A stretch of DNA of 64,000 nucleotides from an uncultured Victivallales bacterium (lineage in GTDB: Bacteria; Verrucomicrobiota; Lentisphaeria; Victivallales; UBA1829), in the NCBI GenBank assembly GCA_934644965.1, contig CAKUDG010000006.1, positions 1-64,000 on the forward strand. Direction: 5' to 3'. Below are positions 16,305 through 24,591 of the stretch, one piece after another. Numbering within the stretch: the stretch's first letter is position 1; each line of letters begins with the position of its first letter. Both the position numbers and the translations under genes were made by a program. Under the pieces are notes generated by a model, which was not told the origin of the DNA, ran no database searches, and was given only the letters and a program-made list of their open reading frames with translations.

Positions 16305-18287
16305 TCAGGGATGAAGGGTGATGGAAGGCAGAAGTTCAATTTTCCCTGCTTTTTCTCCTTTGCCCTTTTCTTCTCTCTTTTCCGTTTTATGATCTGTATC
16401 AGGGGATTTGGGAGGAGGCGCAGAACTGCGGTTCTCCGTCTTCATCTCCGTCTCCATCTTCCTTTTCTTTTCCTCTCCGGATTCCGCAGCGGACGTTTCA
16501 GCATTTCCGGGATCGCCTGGAGCGGCGGATGAGTCGACATCCTTCTGTGCTTCTCCCGTATACCCCTTCCCCTGACATCCCGGACAGCTGACAAGACGTT
16601 TCCCCGCACATTTTTCGCAGATTTCCATCTTATATCCTTTTCCGGAACATCTTCCGCAGTCCTGTTTTGCAGGGCATGGGAACCATCCCGCGCCTTTGCA
16701 TGCGGAACATTTTTCCTCTTCTTCACCGGTGCCTCCGCATCGAGAACAGGTTTCGTTGACGTATTCCACGGGAGCGTATCCGGGCCAGACGTTGCCGCCC
16801 GGCAGATACACCTTCCTGCCGCCGACATTGACTGTTCTTCCCCCCCCGATGGAGACGGGAATCGCTTTTCGGACAACTCCTTTCCCCTTGCAGCGGGAAC
16901 AGCGTTCTCCTACGCTTCCCTTTCCGGAACAGGTCCGGCACTGGCGTTTCCCTGTTCCGGTGCAGATGGAACAGGAGAGGACGCCTTTCCCTTCGCAGTA
17001 GGCGCAGTCTTTCCGGACACTGCCTGCCCCGCCGCAGATCTCGCAGGAGACATTCCCTTTCCCCGAACAGCGAGTGCAGACTTGTCCGGGATTCAGCCAG
17101 ATCTTCTCCCGGAACAGAATGTGCCCGGAGGACAGATGATTCTGGAGCGCTTCCTTCGGGAAGGTTTTGTATTGATAGAGAGCCAGTCCGCTTTCCTCAA
17201 GAGAGGCGGAGAGATCGGAGGCGAGTTTTTGGGTGTCGGCCTGGATGATTGCGATGGAGTCTCCGTCCGCCGCGGTGTTGGGAGGGAGCTGTTTGAGCTG
17301 GCCGAGCAAAGAGGCGATTTCTTTTGCGGCATCTCCGTAGCGCCGGGAACGGAACAGCATCCGGGCTTTGGAATACAGGTCGCGCATGATTTTGATCCGG
17401 GCCTTGGCGAGGGCTTCGTCGGGGGAAAGGTTTGCGATGTCGCCAGGGCGGAAGAAATCGGTGGAGCCGTTTTCCTGTTCGAAGAAGATGCCCGTGCCGT
17501 CGCCGCCGCGGTATTTTCCTGTGATGATCCGTCCGTCGGCGAGGAAGAGACAGCCGGCCTCCGCCATGGTGCGGAGGACTTCCATCCGGTTCTCAAGAGT
17601 ATTTTTCTTTTCCTGATCGGCCTTGCGCATGAGTTCGGCCTGTTCCTTCCCGATCCATTTCCCGCGGTAGAGTGTGAGTCCTTTCTTCTGCTGTTCTTCG
17701 GAAAAAAGTTCAAATTTTGATTTTGCGGAAAAGACGATTCCTTCCGTGTCTTTCGGGATTTCGAGGACGGCGGTTTCCGAACCGATTTCCCAGAGCGCTG
17801 TCCAGGCGTTTTTCCCATTTGCAGAAACCGGCAGTTCCGCTCCCGCCGGCAGAGGGAAGGGGACGGTGTCCGCCTGGATGGCGGAACGTGTTCTCGCCCA
17901 GCCCTTTTCCGTGAAAAAGAAACTTCCCCTGTATTTGCCGTTTTTCGGAAAATCAGCGAGGAGGGTGTTGTTTTTGTAGAAAAGGGCGAAAATCCAGGAG
18001 GAACTGCTCTCCGCTGTCAGATAAAGAGAGGACTGTGCAGGGAGAAAGACCGATTCCCGGTCCGGCTGAATCTGGAGTTTTTTCGTCGCATGGAGATAGC
18101 CGATTTCCGAATTCCGGAAGGGTTTTTCAGGGGTGGTGGAGGCGCTGCCGCCGCTGTTGCTGTCATCCGCCCGGATGAGGGGAGGGGAAAGAAAGAGAAA
18201 GAGGAAGAGGAGCGTCGATGACATCACACTCATCACACTCATCACACTCATCACACTCATCAGAAGTATTCGGGAGTATTTTTTCAT
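16305..18287 (-). CDS. Secreted protein with DnaJ-like CxxCxGxG array
   Basis: A 660-residue exported protein. The signal peptide begins MKKYSRILL and contains four MSV tripeptides before a long hydrophobic stretch ending near SPPLIRA. Residues about 60-400 are a mixed region with a helical, TPR-like part (ARMLFRSRRYGDAAKEIASLLGQL). Residues about 404-577 hold eleven CxxC knuckles, ten of the full CxxCxGxG form and one degenerate (CEKCAGKR), interrupted by a Gly-rich insert (VSIGGGRTVNVGGRKVYLPG). DnaJ has four such repeats, binding two zinc ions. The final 80 residues are charged and low-complexity. An extracytoplasmic location for so many zinc knuckles is unusual; a chaperone-like or thiol-redox role is possible but unproven. 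GGAG is 10 nt before the ATG. Confidence 0.82.
   Translation of the reverse strand: MKKYSRILLMSVMSVMSVMSVMSSTLLFLFLFLSPPLIRADDSNSGGSASTTPEKPFRNSEIGYLHATKKLQIQPDRESVFLPAQSSLYLTAESSSSWIFALFYKNNTLLADFPKNGKYRGSFFFTEKGWARTRSAIQADTVPFPLPAGAELPVSANGKNAWTALWEIGSETAVLEIPKDTEGIVFSAKSKFELFSEEQQKKGLTLYRGKWIGKEQAELMRKADQEKKNTLENRMEVLRTMAEAGCLFLADGRIITGKYRGGDGTGIFFEQENGSTDFFRPGDIANLSPDEALAKARIKIMRDLYSKARMLFRSRRYGDAAKEIASLLGQLKQLPPNTAADGDSIAIIQADTQKLASDLSASLEESGLALYQYKTFPKEALQNHLSSGHILFREKIWLNPGQVCTRCSGKGNVSCEICGGAGSVRKDCAYCEGKGVLSCSICTGTGKRQCRTCSGKGSVGERCSRCKGKGVVRKAIPVSIGGGRTVNVGGRKVYLPGGNVWPGYAPVEYVNETCSRCGGTGEEEEKCSACKGAGWFPCPAKQDCGRCSGKGYKMEICEKCAGKRLVSCPGCQGKGYTGEAQKDVDSSAAPGDPGNAETSAAESGEEKKRKMETEMKTENRSSAPPPKSPDTDHKTEKREEKGKGEKAGKIELLPSITLHP
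18222..18262 (-). repeat. 9-bp tandem repeat in signal peptide
   Basis: Four exact copies of CATCACACT (plus-strand reading) and a partial fifth. On the minus strand this is in-frame ATGAGTGTG, giving Met-Ser-Val four times at the start of the signal peptide. Copy-number change keeps frame but alters leader length and the number of in-frame ATG codons. Confidence 0.9.
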
Positions 18288-18474
18288 GTTTACAGTTCTC
18301 CAGAGGGGTGGATCCGACCGTCGGCGCGATGTTGCAGTATAGCTCAGAAGCGCGGATTCTTCAAGAAGTTTTCCCGTAAAAAAACGTTCTTATCTGGAAA
18401 TCGGATTCCTGCGGATGTAGATTACAGACGGAGAAAAAGATCTGCAACATCAAGTCTGAGTAAGGAAGAAGAGA

Positions 18475-19893
18475 ATGGCCGACATTATGAAATTTTACAA
18501 TACCCTCGGACGCCGGATGGAAGAATTCCGGCCCATGAATCCGGATTCCGTCGGAATGTACACCTGCGGGCCGACCGTCTACAATTATGCCCACATCGGG
18601 AATTTCCGGGCCTATCTGTTTGAGGATCTTCTCCGCCGCGCCCTGGAATACCACGGCTATCGCGTGACGCAGATCATGAATCTGACGGATGTCGACGACA
18701 AGACCATCCGCGATTCCCGCGCCGCCGGAATGAAGCTCCAGGACTTCACGCGCCGTTACAAGGACGCTTTCTTTGAAGACATCCGGACACTCCGGATCGA
18801 ACCCGCCGCCGTGTATCCCGAAGCCACGGCCCATATCCCGGAAATGATTGAAATGATCCGCGTCCTCTTTGAAAAAGGATATGCCTATCGTTCGGAAGAT
18901 GGATCGGTCTATTTTTCCATTGCAAAATTCAAGAACTATGGACAGCTTGCGAAGGTCGACATGAGTTCGCAGCGCGTCGGGGACCGTGTCCGGAGCGATG
19001 AATACGCGAAGGATTCCGTCGCGGATTTCGCCCTCTGGAAGGCCTGGGACGAAAAGGACGGCGATGTCCGCTGGGACAGCCCCTGGGGCCCCGGCCGCCC
19101 CGGCTGGCACCTCGAATGCAGCGCCATGAGTCAGAAGTATCTCGGAAAGACTTTCGACATTCATACCGGCGGCATCGACAACATGTTCCCTCATCACGAG
19201 GATGAAATCGCCCAGAGCGAAGGCGCCAACGGATGTTGTTTCGTCCATTACTGGCTTCATTGCGAGCATCTGCTGGTGGACGGGCAGAAAATGTCCAAAT
19301 CTCTCGGGAACTTCCATACCCTGCGCGAACTGATCGCCAAAGGGTACACGGGGCCGGAGATCCGTTTTACTCTGATCGGGACGCATTACCGATCCAAACT
19401 GAATTTCAGTCTGGATTCTCTGCATCAGTCCCGTGCGGCGCTGCACAAGTTCCGCGCCTTTTTCACACGTCTTGCCGGACTCCCGGAGGGGGATGCGGGG
19501 CTGGAAAAGGCTCAGGAACTGGCTGCGGAGGCGAAAACGCGTTTCGCTTCCGCCCTTGCGGACGATCTTAATATCGCCGAAGCCCTTGCTGCCGTTTTTT
19601 CTCTGGAAAAGGCCGCGAATGTGGCGATGTCCTCCGGCAGTTTCGCCTCGAAGGCCGCCGGAGTGCTGCTGGAGCAGTTCCGGGATTTCGACCGGGTCCT
19701 TGCGGTATTTGATGTGGATGAGTCTCTGAAATCGGAAACCGTCCCTTCAGAAATTGCCGCGCTTGCCGAAAAACGCGCCGCCGCCAGAAAAGCACGCGAT
19801 TTCAAAACCGCCGATGCCATCCGGGATGAACTCAAAAACGCCGGCTGGATCCTGGAAGATACTCCGGACGGACCGAAACTCACCAGAATCTGA
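18475..19893 (+). CDS. cysS: Cysteinyl-tRNA synthetase
   Basis: A 472-residue class I synthetase charging tRNA-Cys. The first zinc ligand is in MYTCGPTVYN; the HIGH-type motif is HIGNFRAYL, GWHLECSAMS and HHEDEIAQSE carry further zinc and substrate residues, and KMSKSLGN is the KMSKS loop. Length and motif order are standard. AAGGAAG lies about 7 nt upstream of the ATG. The next gene starts 35 bp downstream without a terminator, so the AdoHcy-hydrolase-like and deaminase genes are likely co-transcribed with it, linking cysteine use to homocysteine metabolism by position only. I found no T-box in its leader. Confidence 0.96.
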   Translation: MADIMKFYNTLGRRMEEFRPMNPDSVGMYTCGPTVYNYAHIGNFRAYLFEDLLRRALEYHGYRVTQIMNLTDVDDKTIRDSRAAGMKLQDFTRRYKDAFFEDIRTLRIEPAAVYPEATAHIPEMIEMIRVLFEKGYAYRSEDGSVYFSIAKFKNYGQLAKVDMSSQRVGDRVRSDEYAKDSVADFALWKAWDEKDGDVRWDSPWGPGRPGWHLECSAMSQKYLGKTFDIHTGGIDNMFPHHEDEIAQSEGANGCCFVHYWLHCEHLLVDGQKMSKSLGNFHTLRELIAKGYTGPEIRFTLIGTHYRSKLNFSLDSLHQSRAALHKFRAFFTRLAGLPEGDAGLEKAQELAAEAKTRFASALADDLNIAEALAAVFSLEKAANVAMSSGSFASKAAGVLLEQFRDFDRVLAVFDVDESLKSETVPSEIAALAEKRAAARKARDFKTADAIRDELKNAGWILEDTPDGPKLTRI

Positions 19894-19928
19894 AAACTCT
19901 TCTCCCCGATTTTTGCGAGTCCTTTTTC

Positions 19929-21080
19929 ATGAGTCCCATGCAGATCATTCCTCCCGAGAGCGACGAGAAGAAGCTTCCTTCTCCCCGTCTGCCGTCTTCC
20001 GCGGAGGAGAAGAAGAACGCCCGGACTGCCGACCTTCTGGAACAGGAACTGCTCCGCCATTACCGGAGGGAGGAATTTCCCGCCCTTCTCGCCCAGGCGG
20101 AGGAATGGCGGAAAACCCGGCCTCTGGCAGGGGTCCGGGTTTTCGACGCAACTCCGGTCTTCCGCAACACATTGGGCAAATACATGGCGCTCCTCCGTGG
20201 AGGCGCGGAGCTGACCGTGGGGTATTCCGACTTCATCCCGCACGATGAAAACACTCTCGCATTCCTCGATTCCGCGGGAATCCAGACGGCGGAAAATGAT
20301 CTGGAAGGGGAGACGGACGTGGTGCTGGACTGTGCCGGAGTGCACAGGAAAAAGCGTGTGAGTCTGGGCTATGTGGAGCTGACACGATCCGGAGTGGAGC
20401 GTTACCGGACTTCGGAAAAGCCTGTGTTCGTCGCGGACAGCAGCCGGATCAAGCGGATTGAGACCTCTCTCGGGACCGGGGAGAGCTGTCTGCGTGCCCT
20501 TCGCGCGCTGGGGTACGGGGAGCTGAAAGGGGTCGATGCGCTGCTTTTCGGTTACGGGAAAGTGGGCCGCGGAATCGCCATGTATCTAGCGGATGCAGGA
20601 GCTCTTGTCACGGTGGTTGATGCACTGGAACGTTGTCCCTCTGCGCCATCTTCCGGACTGAAATGCATTGATTCCCGTTCCGGCGCGGAAATCCGCGCGG
20701 CCATCTCGGGAGCCCGGCTTGTGGTGAGTGCGACGGCGGTTCCGGGAGCTCTTACCCCCTTTGCCTCTCTCCTGAACTCCTCCGGCGCGATTCTTGTGAA
20801 CATGGGTGTGGATGATGAATTCGGCCCCTCCGTTCCCCCGGAACGTGTCCTGAACCGGAAGAAACCGCTGAATTTTATCCTGGAGGAACCGACTCACATG
20901 AAATATATTGATCCGACGATGGCTTTGGACAATGAAGGGGCAAAAGTTCTTCTGGAGAAAGCTCCGTTTCTCCGGTCCGGTCCCTTTGAACCGGAGGAGT
21001 CGCTTGAACGGGAAATTCTCTCTGCCGTCTGCCGGGCCGGCGTGATTGAGAAGGAAATCGAAAGGATTGCCCTGCTGTGA
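19929..21080 (+). CDS. AdoHcy-hydrolase-like NAD-binding protein
   Basis: A 383-residue protein resembling the S-adenosylhomocysteine hydrolase family but clearly divergent and shorter than the usual 430-480 residues. The NAD loop is LLFGYGKVGRGIAMYLADAGA (canonical VAGYGDVGKG), preceded by VADSSRIKRIETSLGTGES where true enzymes have NDSVTKSKFDNLYGCRES, so the catalytic Lys/Asp-Asn trio is altered (Asp to Glu, Asn to Thr). The end (LEEPTHMKYIDPTMALDNEGA) keeps the 'HPS-YIDP' style cofactor tail loosely. It overlaps by 4 bp (GTGA) the deaminase gene, which suggests it acts on the deaminated product S-inosylhomocysteine; this is inference. Weak ribosome site. Confidence 0.7.
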   Translation: MSPMQIIPPESDEKKLPSPRLPSSAEEKKNARTADLLEQELLRHYRREEFPALLAQAEEWRKTRPLAGVRVFDATPVFRNTLGKYMALLRGGAELTVGYSDFIPHDENTLAFLDSAGIQTAENDLEGETDVVLDCAGVHRKKRVSLGYVELTRSGVERYRTSEKPVFVADSSRIKRIETSLGTGESCLRALRALGYGELKGVDALLFGYGKVGRGIAMYLADAGALVTVVDALERCPSAPSSGLKCIDSRSGAEIRAAISGARLVVSATAVPGALTPFASLLNSSGAILVNMGVDDEFGPSVPPERVLNRKKPLNFILEEPTHMKYIDPTMALDNEGAKVLLEKAPFLRSGPFEPEESLEREILSAVCRAGVIEKEIERIALL

Positions 21081-22330
21081 GTTCTCTCCTGCTGAAAAAT
21101 GTGATTCTGGACGGCTCCAGAAAAGATGTTTTTGTGGCGGACGGTTTTTTCCGCGAAATCGCCGATTGCATTTCCCTTCCTGCCGCCGAAGTGATAGACG
21201 CCGGGGGCGCCCTTTCCATTCACCCCCCGTTCTACAACGCCCACACCCATGCGGCCATGACCCTTCTGAGAGGCTATGCCGACGATTTTGAACTCTTCCG
21301 CTGGCTTTCCGAATACATCTGGCCCGCCGAAGCCCGCATGACAGAGGAAGCCGTCTATCACGGGACGCGTCTGGCGATTCTGGAAATGATCCACAGCGGG
21401 ACCGTGTTTTTCAATGACATGTACTGGCACCAGCGCGCCGCTCTCCGCGCCGCGGAAGAGATGGGTGTGCGCGCCTGCATCGGGATGCTCCAGCTTTCCA
21501 ATCCCGATCCAGCCATGCGCGGAAAGCTGGACAATGAATGGCTCTGGGAAAGACGCGCACAGCTTCCCTCCCGGATCCAGCTCGCGTACGCGCCTCATGC
21601 CATCTATACCGTTTCTGGCGCAGTTCTCCGCCGCACGGCGGAACTCGCGCGGGAAAACAACGCCTGGATCCATATCCACCTTGCCGAAACGGAAAAGGAG
21701 TTCAGCGATTCCAGGAAGGAACACGGAATGACCCCGACGGAATATCTGGATTCCCTCGGCCTCCTGACGGAGCGCACCCTCTGCGCCCATGCCGTCTGGA
21801 TGACGGATTCCGATCTGGATCGGATCGCTTCCCGGGCTTCGGTTCTTGTCCACATGCCGGTCTCCAACATGAAACTCGGCTCCGGCGCCTTCCCGTACGA
21901 GCGGGCGCGCAAGGCGGGCTGCCGTCTTGCGCTCGGCACCGACGGCGTTTCTTCCAACAACAATCTTTCCATGCTCGAAGAAATGAAATTCGCCGCTCTC
22001 CTGGCGAAACACGGCGCCTCATCTCCGGAAGTCCTTCCCGCCGACGCCGTCTTTCACATGGCGACCGCCGCCGGAGCAGACGCCTTTGCCATCCCCGCAG
22101 GAAAAATCGAAGCAGGATTGGAAGCAGACTGCATGCTCGTCCGGCGGGACAATGTCCGCATGGTCCCCGATCATCATTCCATTTCCAATCTCGTCTATTC
22201 CGCGGACAGTTCCTGTGTGGACACCGTCCTCTGCCAGGGCCGCATCCTCATGCGTTCCGGCAGAATCCCCGGAGAGGAAGAGATCATTGAAGAAGCAAGG
22301 CGTGCTGCCGCCGCTCTCGCTCTGAAATAA
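21077..22330 (+). CDS. SAH/MTA deaminase (MtaD-type amidohydrolase)
   Basis: A 417-residue metal-dependent amidohydrolase of the 5'-methylthioadenosine/S-adenosylhomocysteine deaminase group. Metal ligands are seen in NAHTHAAMTLLRGYADD, IHIHLAET, LCAHAVW and GTDGVSSNNNLSM, all typical of MtaD/SsnA-type deaminases. It starts at GTG 21077, overlapping the previous stop, so the two proteins are made together. The expected reaction is adenosine-moiety deamination of SAH or MTA to the inosyl compound, in the cytoplasm. An alternative is another N-ribosyl or guanine-like substrate within the same family. Confidence 0.87.
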   Translation: MSSLLLKNVILDGSRKDVFVADGFFREIADCISLPAAEVIDAGGALSIHPPFYNAHTHAAMTLLRGYADDFELFRWLSEYIWPAEARMTEEAVYHGTRLAILEMIHSGTVFFNDMYWHQRAALRAAEEMGVRACIGMLQLSNPDPAMRGKLDNEWLWERRAQLPSRIQLAYAPHAIYTVSGAVLRRTAELARENNAWIHIHLAETEKEFSDSRKEHGMTPTEYLDSLGLLTERTLCAHAVWMTDSDLDRIASRASVLVHMPVSNMKLGSGAFPYERARKAGCRLALGTDGVSSNNNLSMLEEMKFAALLAKHGASSPEVLPADAVFHMATAAGADAFAIPAGKIEAGLEADCMLVRRDNVRMVPDHHSISNLVYSADSSCVDTVLCQGRILMRSGRIPGEEEIIEEARRAAAALALK

Positions 22331-22443
22331 ACTCTGAATTCAGAACGGGCCGTGTACGGTCATGCGTCTGCCTGGGGGGCGATTCCTTCCTTCTGCTCTT
22401 TTTCTTCCCCGGATTTTTCTTTCCCGGGGAAAGGATCTTCATC

Positions 22444-22454
22444 GGGGGGGGGGG
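22444..22454 (+). repeat. Homopolymer tract of 11 G
   Basis: Eleven consecutive G immediately before an A-rich tract, about 85 bp upstream of the zinc-ribbon protein start. It lies between the promoter-proximal DNA and the gene, where length change could alter expression. It could also be an assembly-sensitive site. Confidence 0.8.
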
Positions 22455-22536
22455 AAAAAATCTCTCGGGAAAATTGACAGCAATGATGGCGGCAGGTATA
22501 TTGCTCACAGGGGAAAAAACAGGGCAGGGAGCGGAA

Positions 22537-23136
22537 ATGGAAACCATCACAGTCAAATGCCCGCACTGCGGGAAGCCTCTTTCCGTGACGGAAGAGGATG
22601 CCGGCAGGACCAGACGCTGTCCGGCGTGTGCCGATTTCTTCAAAATCAAATCCCTTGAGCGCTGTCCCTGCTGCGGCAGACGCTCCTTCGAGAAGAAAAA
22701 GATCTGCGTGAACTGCGGATACAATTTCGAGACCTGCGAACGGATGCGGACCCTGACGGGGGAGGAGGCGGAACAGGCAGATCCAGGACTGCTGCTGAAG
22801 TTTCTGCTGTATCTTTCGGAAGCCTGTCCGGGAGTGTTTCATTTTTCCCGGGTGCTGGCGTTTTTCTTCTGCTGTCTGATATCGCTCGCTGTGGCGTTTC
22901 TCTCGCTTTTTTTTCTTCTTCTGGGAGTGTACATCACGGGGGTGGTTATTCTGGGGATCGGGGTTCTGGTGTACATGCACGGTGTGGCGTTCCTCTGCGC
23001 GGATGAGCTCTGCACTTTGAAAAACGCCTTTGAGTACATACAGGGGAAAAGCTGGAACTGTTTTCTGTTCCTGACTTTTTTCCCCGTGGCGGCAATCATG
23101 CTGGCAATGGGGATTCTGGGGCGTCTGCTCTCATGA
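22537..23136 (+). CDS. Zinc-ribbon membrane protein
   Basis: A 199-residue protein with an N-terminal zinc-ribbon block (CPHCGKPLSV...CPACADFF, CPCCGRR...CVNCGYNFE; four CxxC pairs within about 70 residues) followed by two or three membrane helices (LAFFFCCLISLAVAFLSLFFLLL, GVVILGIGVLVYM, CFLFLTFFPVAAIMLAMGIL). The first ribbon resembles MJ0042-type fingers. Function unknown. The ATG at 22537 is preferred to an in-frame ATG at 22474 because AGGGAGCGG stands just upstream and it starts directly at the ribbon. It is followed 57 bp later by a second zinc-ribbon membrane protein, and the two look like an operon. Confidence 0.78.
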   Translation: METITVKCPHCGKPLSVTEEDAGRTRRCPACADFFKIKSLERCPCCGRRSFEKKKICVNCGYNFETCERMRTLTGEEAEQADPGLLLKFLLYLSEACPGVFHFSRVLAFFFCCLISLAVAFLSLFFLLLGVYITGVVILGIGVLVYMHGVAFLCADELCTLKNAFEYIQGKSWNCFLFLTFFPVAAIMLAMGILGRLLS

Positions 23137-23193
23137 ACGAAGGCGGGGGCAGACAACGGAAGAAAAGAACCGTAATAAAAAGAGGAGAGATGT

Positions 23194-24195
23194 ATGCTGA
23201 AAGTCAAGTGCCCGGCATGCAAGGGGGAGATGGAACTGGAAAACGAAGCCGCAGGACATCGGGTCGCATGCGACTGCGGGGCGGTGTATGAACTGCCTCC
23301 TGCGCCGCCGTCCGGGGATTTCCGGATCTGCGTGAACTGCGTCCGCCTTTGCGAGAAGGACGCTCTGGTCTGTCCGGACTGTTCGTTTCACTTTCTTACG
23401 GGTCGTTTTCCCGGAGAGGGGAAGTCTTCCTCTTCCGGTTCGGAGGAGGAGGAGAGGGGGGCCTTGTCTTTTTTCCGTGCAAACGCGCCATTGCTCTTCA
23501 AGGCGGGGCTGCTTCTCCTGCTCGTTCTGCTGGGTGTCTTCATCTACTGCAGCGTCACCGCCTCGAAGATCGGTGTCTCATCCAGTGCGCCGCTCGGCAG
23601 AATGAATCCGGATCTGACTTTCAATTTCATGGCTTTTGAAGATGCGGAGGCGGAACTGGCCGATGCTCCGTTTCAGGATCTGAAGCTTTATAGCCATGTC
23701 GAAAATAAGGATCCCGGGAACCGGAGTTCCATGTTCGGCGATGTCATCCGCCTTCTGGCCGCTCCGGACGGCAGAATCCAGGCAGTCCTGATTTCCTTTT
23801 CCATTCCTGAACGGATTCTTGCCCCCGGCGGAACCGCCGGGGAAAACTTCCACCGCCGCCTTACAGAGGAGCTCGGAATCCCGGAAAAGCTGGACTATGA
23901 AAGCATTCGCCGCGGTGAAGGGCGCTTTTCCTATCTGGAATATCTGGCTGAGTTCACCGGGGGGGACGGAGCCTTTCTGTACCGTCACAGCAAAGTGGAG
24001 CAGGGATCCGGGCTCGCAACCTCAAAGCAGAAGGCTCTGTTTGTCCGTAAAGATCTGCCTCCGGAGGAAACGGAGTCGATTCTTCTCTTCGGCGCTCTTC
24101 CCGGAAAGGATGCTCTTCTCCAGATGGATGAGGCCTTCCCCGCTTCAGACGCAGAGACGGATGAAGAAGACGCAGTGGCGGATGAAGAGGAATAG
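23194..24195 (+). CDS. Zinc-ribbon, single-pass membrane protein
   Basis: A 333-residue protein. An N-terminal zinc-ribbon region (CPACKGEM...CDCGAVYEL, CVNCVRLCEKDALVCPDC) is followed by an acidic Ser/Glu linker, one membrane helix (LLFKAGLLLLLVLLGVFIYC, about 110-130) and an exposed domain of about 180 residues ending in an acidic tail (DAETDEEDAVADEEE). The topology puts the zinc ribbon in the cytoplasm and the larger domain outside. I do not recognise the outer domain. AGAGGAGAG precedes the ATG. Paired with the preceding gene; a joint envelope sensing role is possible but unsupported beyond layout. Confidence 0.76.
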   Translation: MLKVKCPACKGEMELENEAAGHRVACDCGAVYELPPAPPSGDFRICVNCVRLCEKDALVCPDCSFHFLTGRFPGEGKSSSSGSEEEERGALSFFRANAPLLFKAGLLLLLVLLGVFIYCSVTASKIGVSSSAPLGRMNPDLTFNFMAFEDAEAELADAPFQDLKLYSHVENKDPGNRSSMFGDVIRLLAAPDGRIQAVLISFSIPERILAPGGTAGENFHRRLTEELGIPEKLDYESIRRGEGRFSYLEYLAEFTGGDGAFLYRHSKVEQGSGLATSKQKALFVRKDLPPEETESILLFGALPGKDALLQMDEAFPASDAETDEEDAVADEEE

Positions 24196-24329
24196 AGAAG
24201 TCTGTCTTGCTCAGAACGGGTGAGGAAAACGGCATTCTGTCGGGGAAGGCATTCCTGTTTTTTCCCGGAACTCTTTTCCCATGAAATCTGTCTTTATGCC
24301 GGGGGGGAGAAAAAAGAAGGCAGGAGAAA

Positions 24330-24395
24330 AAAAGGAGCATTTCTGCCCGGGGGAAGAAAAAGAGGGGAAACTTCCCCACAGAAGGCAGAAATGCT
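24330..24395 (-). terminator. Intrinsic terminator after RND operon
   Basis: A perfect 12-bp stem (AGCATTTCTGCC near 24336-24347 with GGCAGAAATGCT near 24384-24395) enclosing a smaller GGGGA/TCCCC stem. On the minus strand it is followed by CC and seven T, which suits termination of the efflux operon. Confidence 0.65.
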
Positions 24396-24591
24396 GTTTG
24401 ATTCCGTCTCGTTTCAGGAAACACCATCTTTGGACAAGGACCCGAGGGAAAGCGTTCCATGATTTTCTCCCTGTCCTGTTTCCATGTTTCCGGGGAATCA
24501 GTCAGGAGATCCCCGGGAATAGACAAAGATCCTTTCTCCCCCCTGTTTTCTTTTCCCATCTTCCTTGCTTCGCCCGTTCGGTTTTCCGGCT

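Noticed and set aside
18288..18474. T-box riboswitch before cysS
   Set aside because: The gap is short and has no AGGGTGGNACCGCG-type T-box sequence or terminator just before the start.
19894..19928. SAM or SAH riboswitch before the AdoHcy-hydrolase-like gene
   Set aside because: Only 35 bp separate it from cysS, too short for any known SAM/SAH riboswitch.
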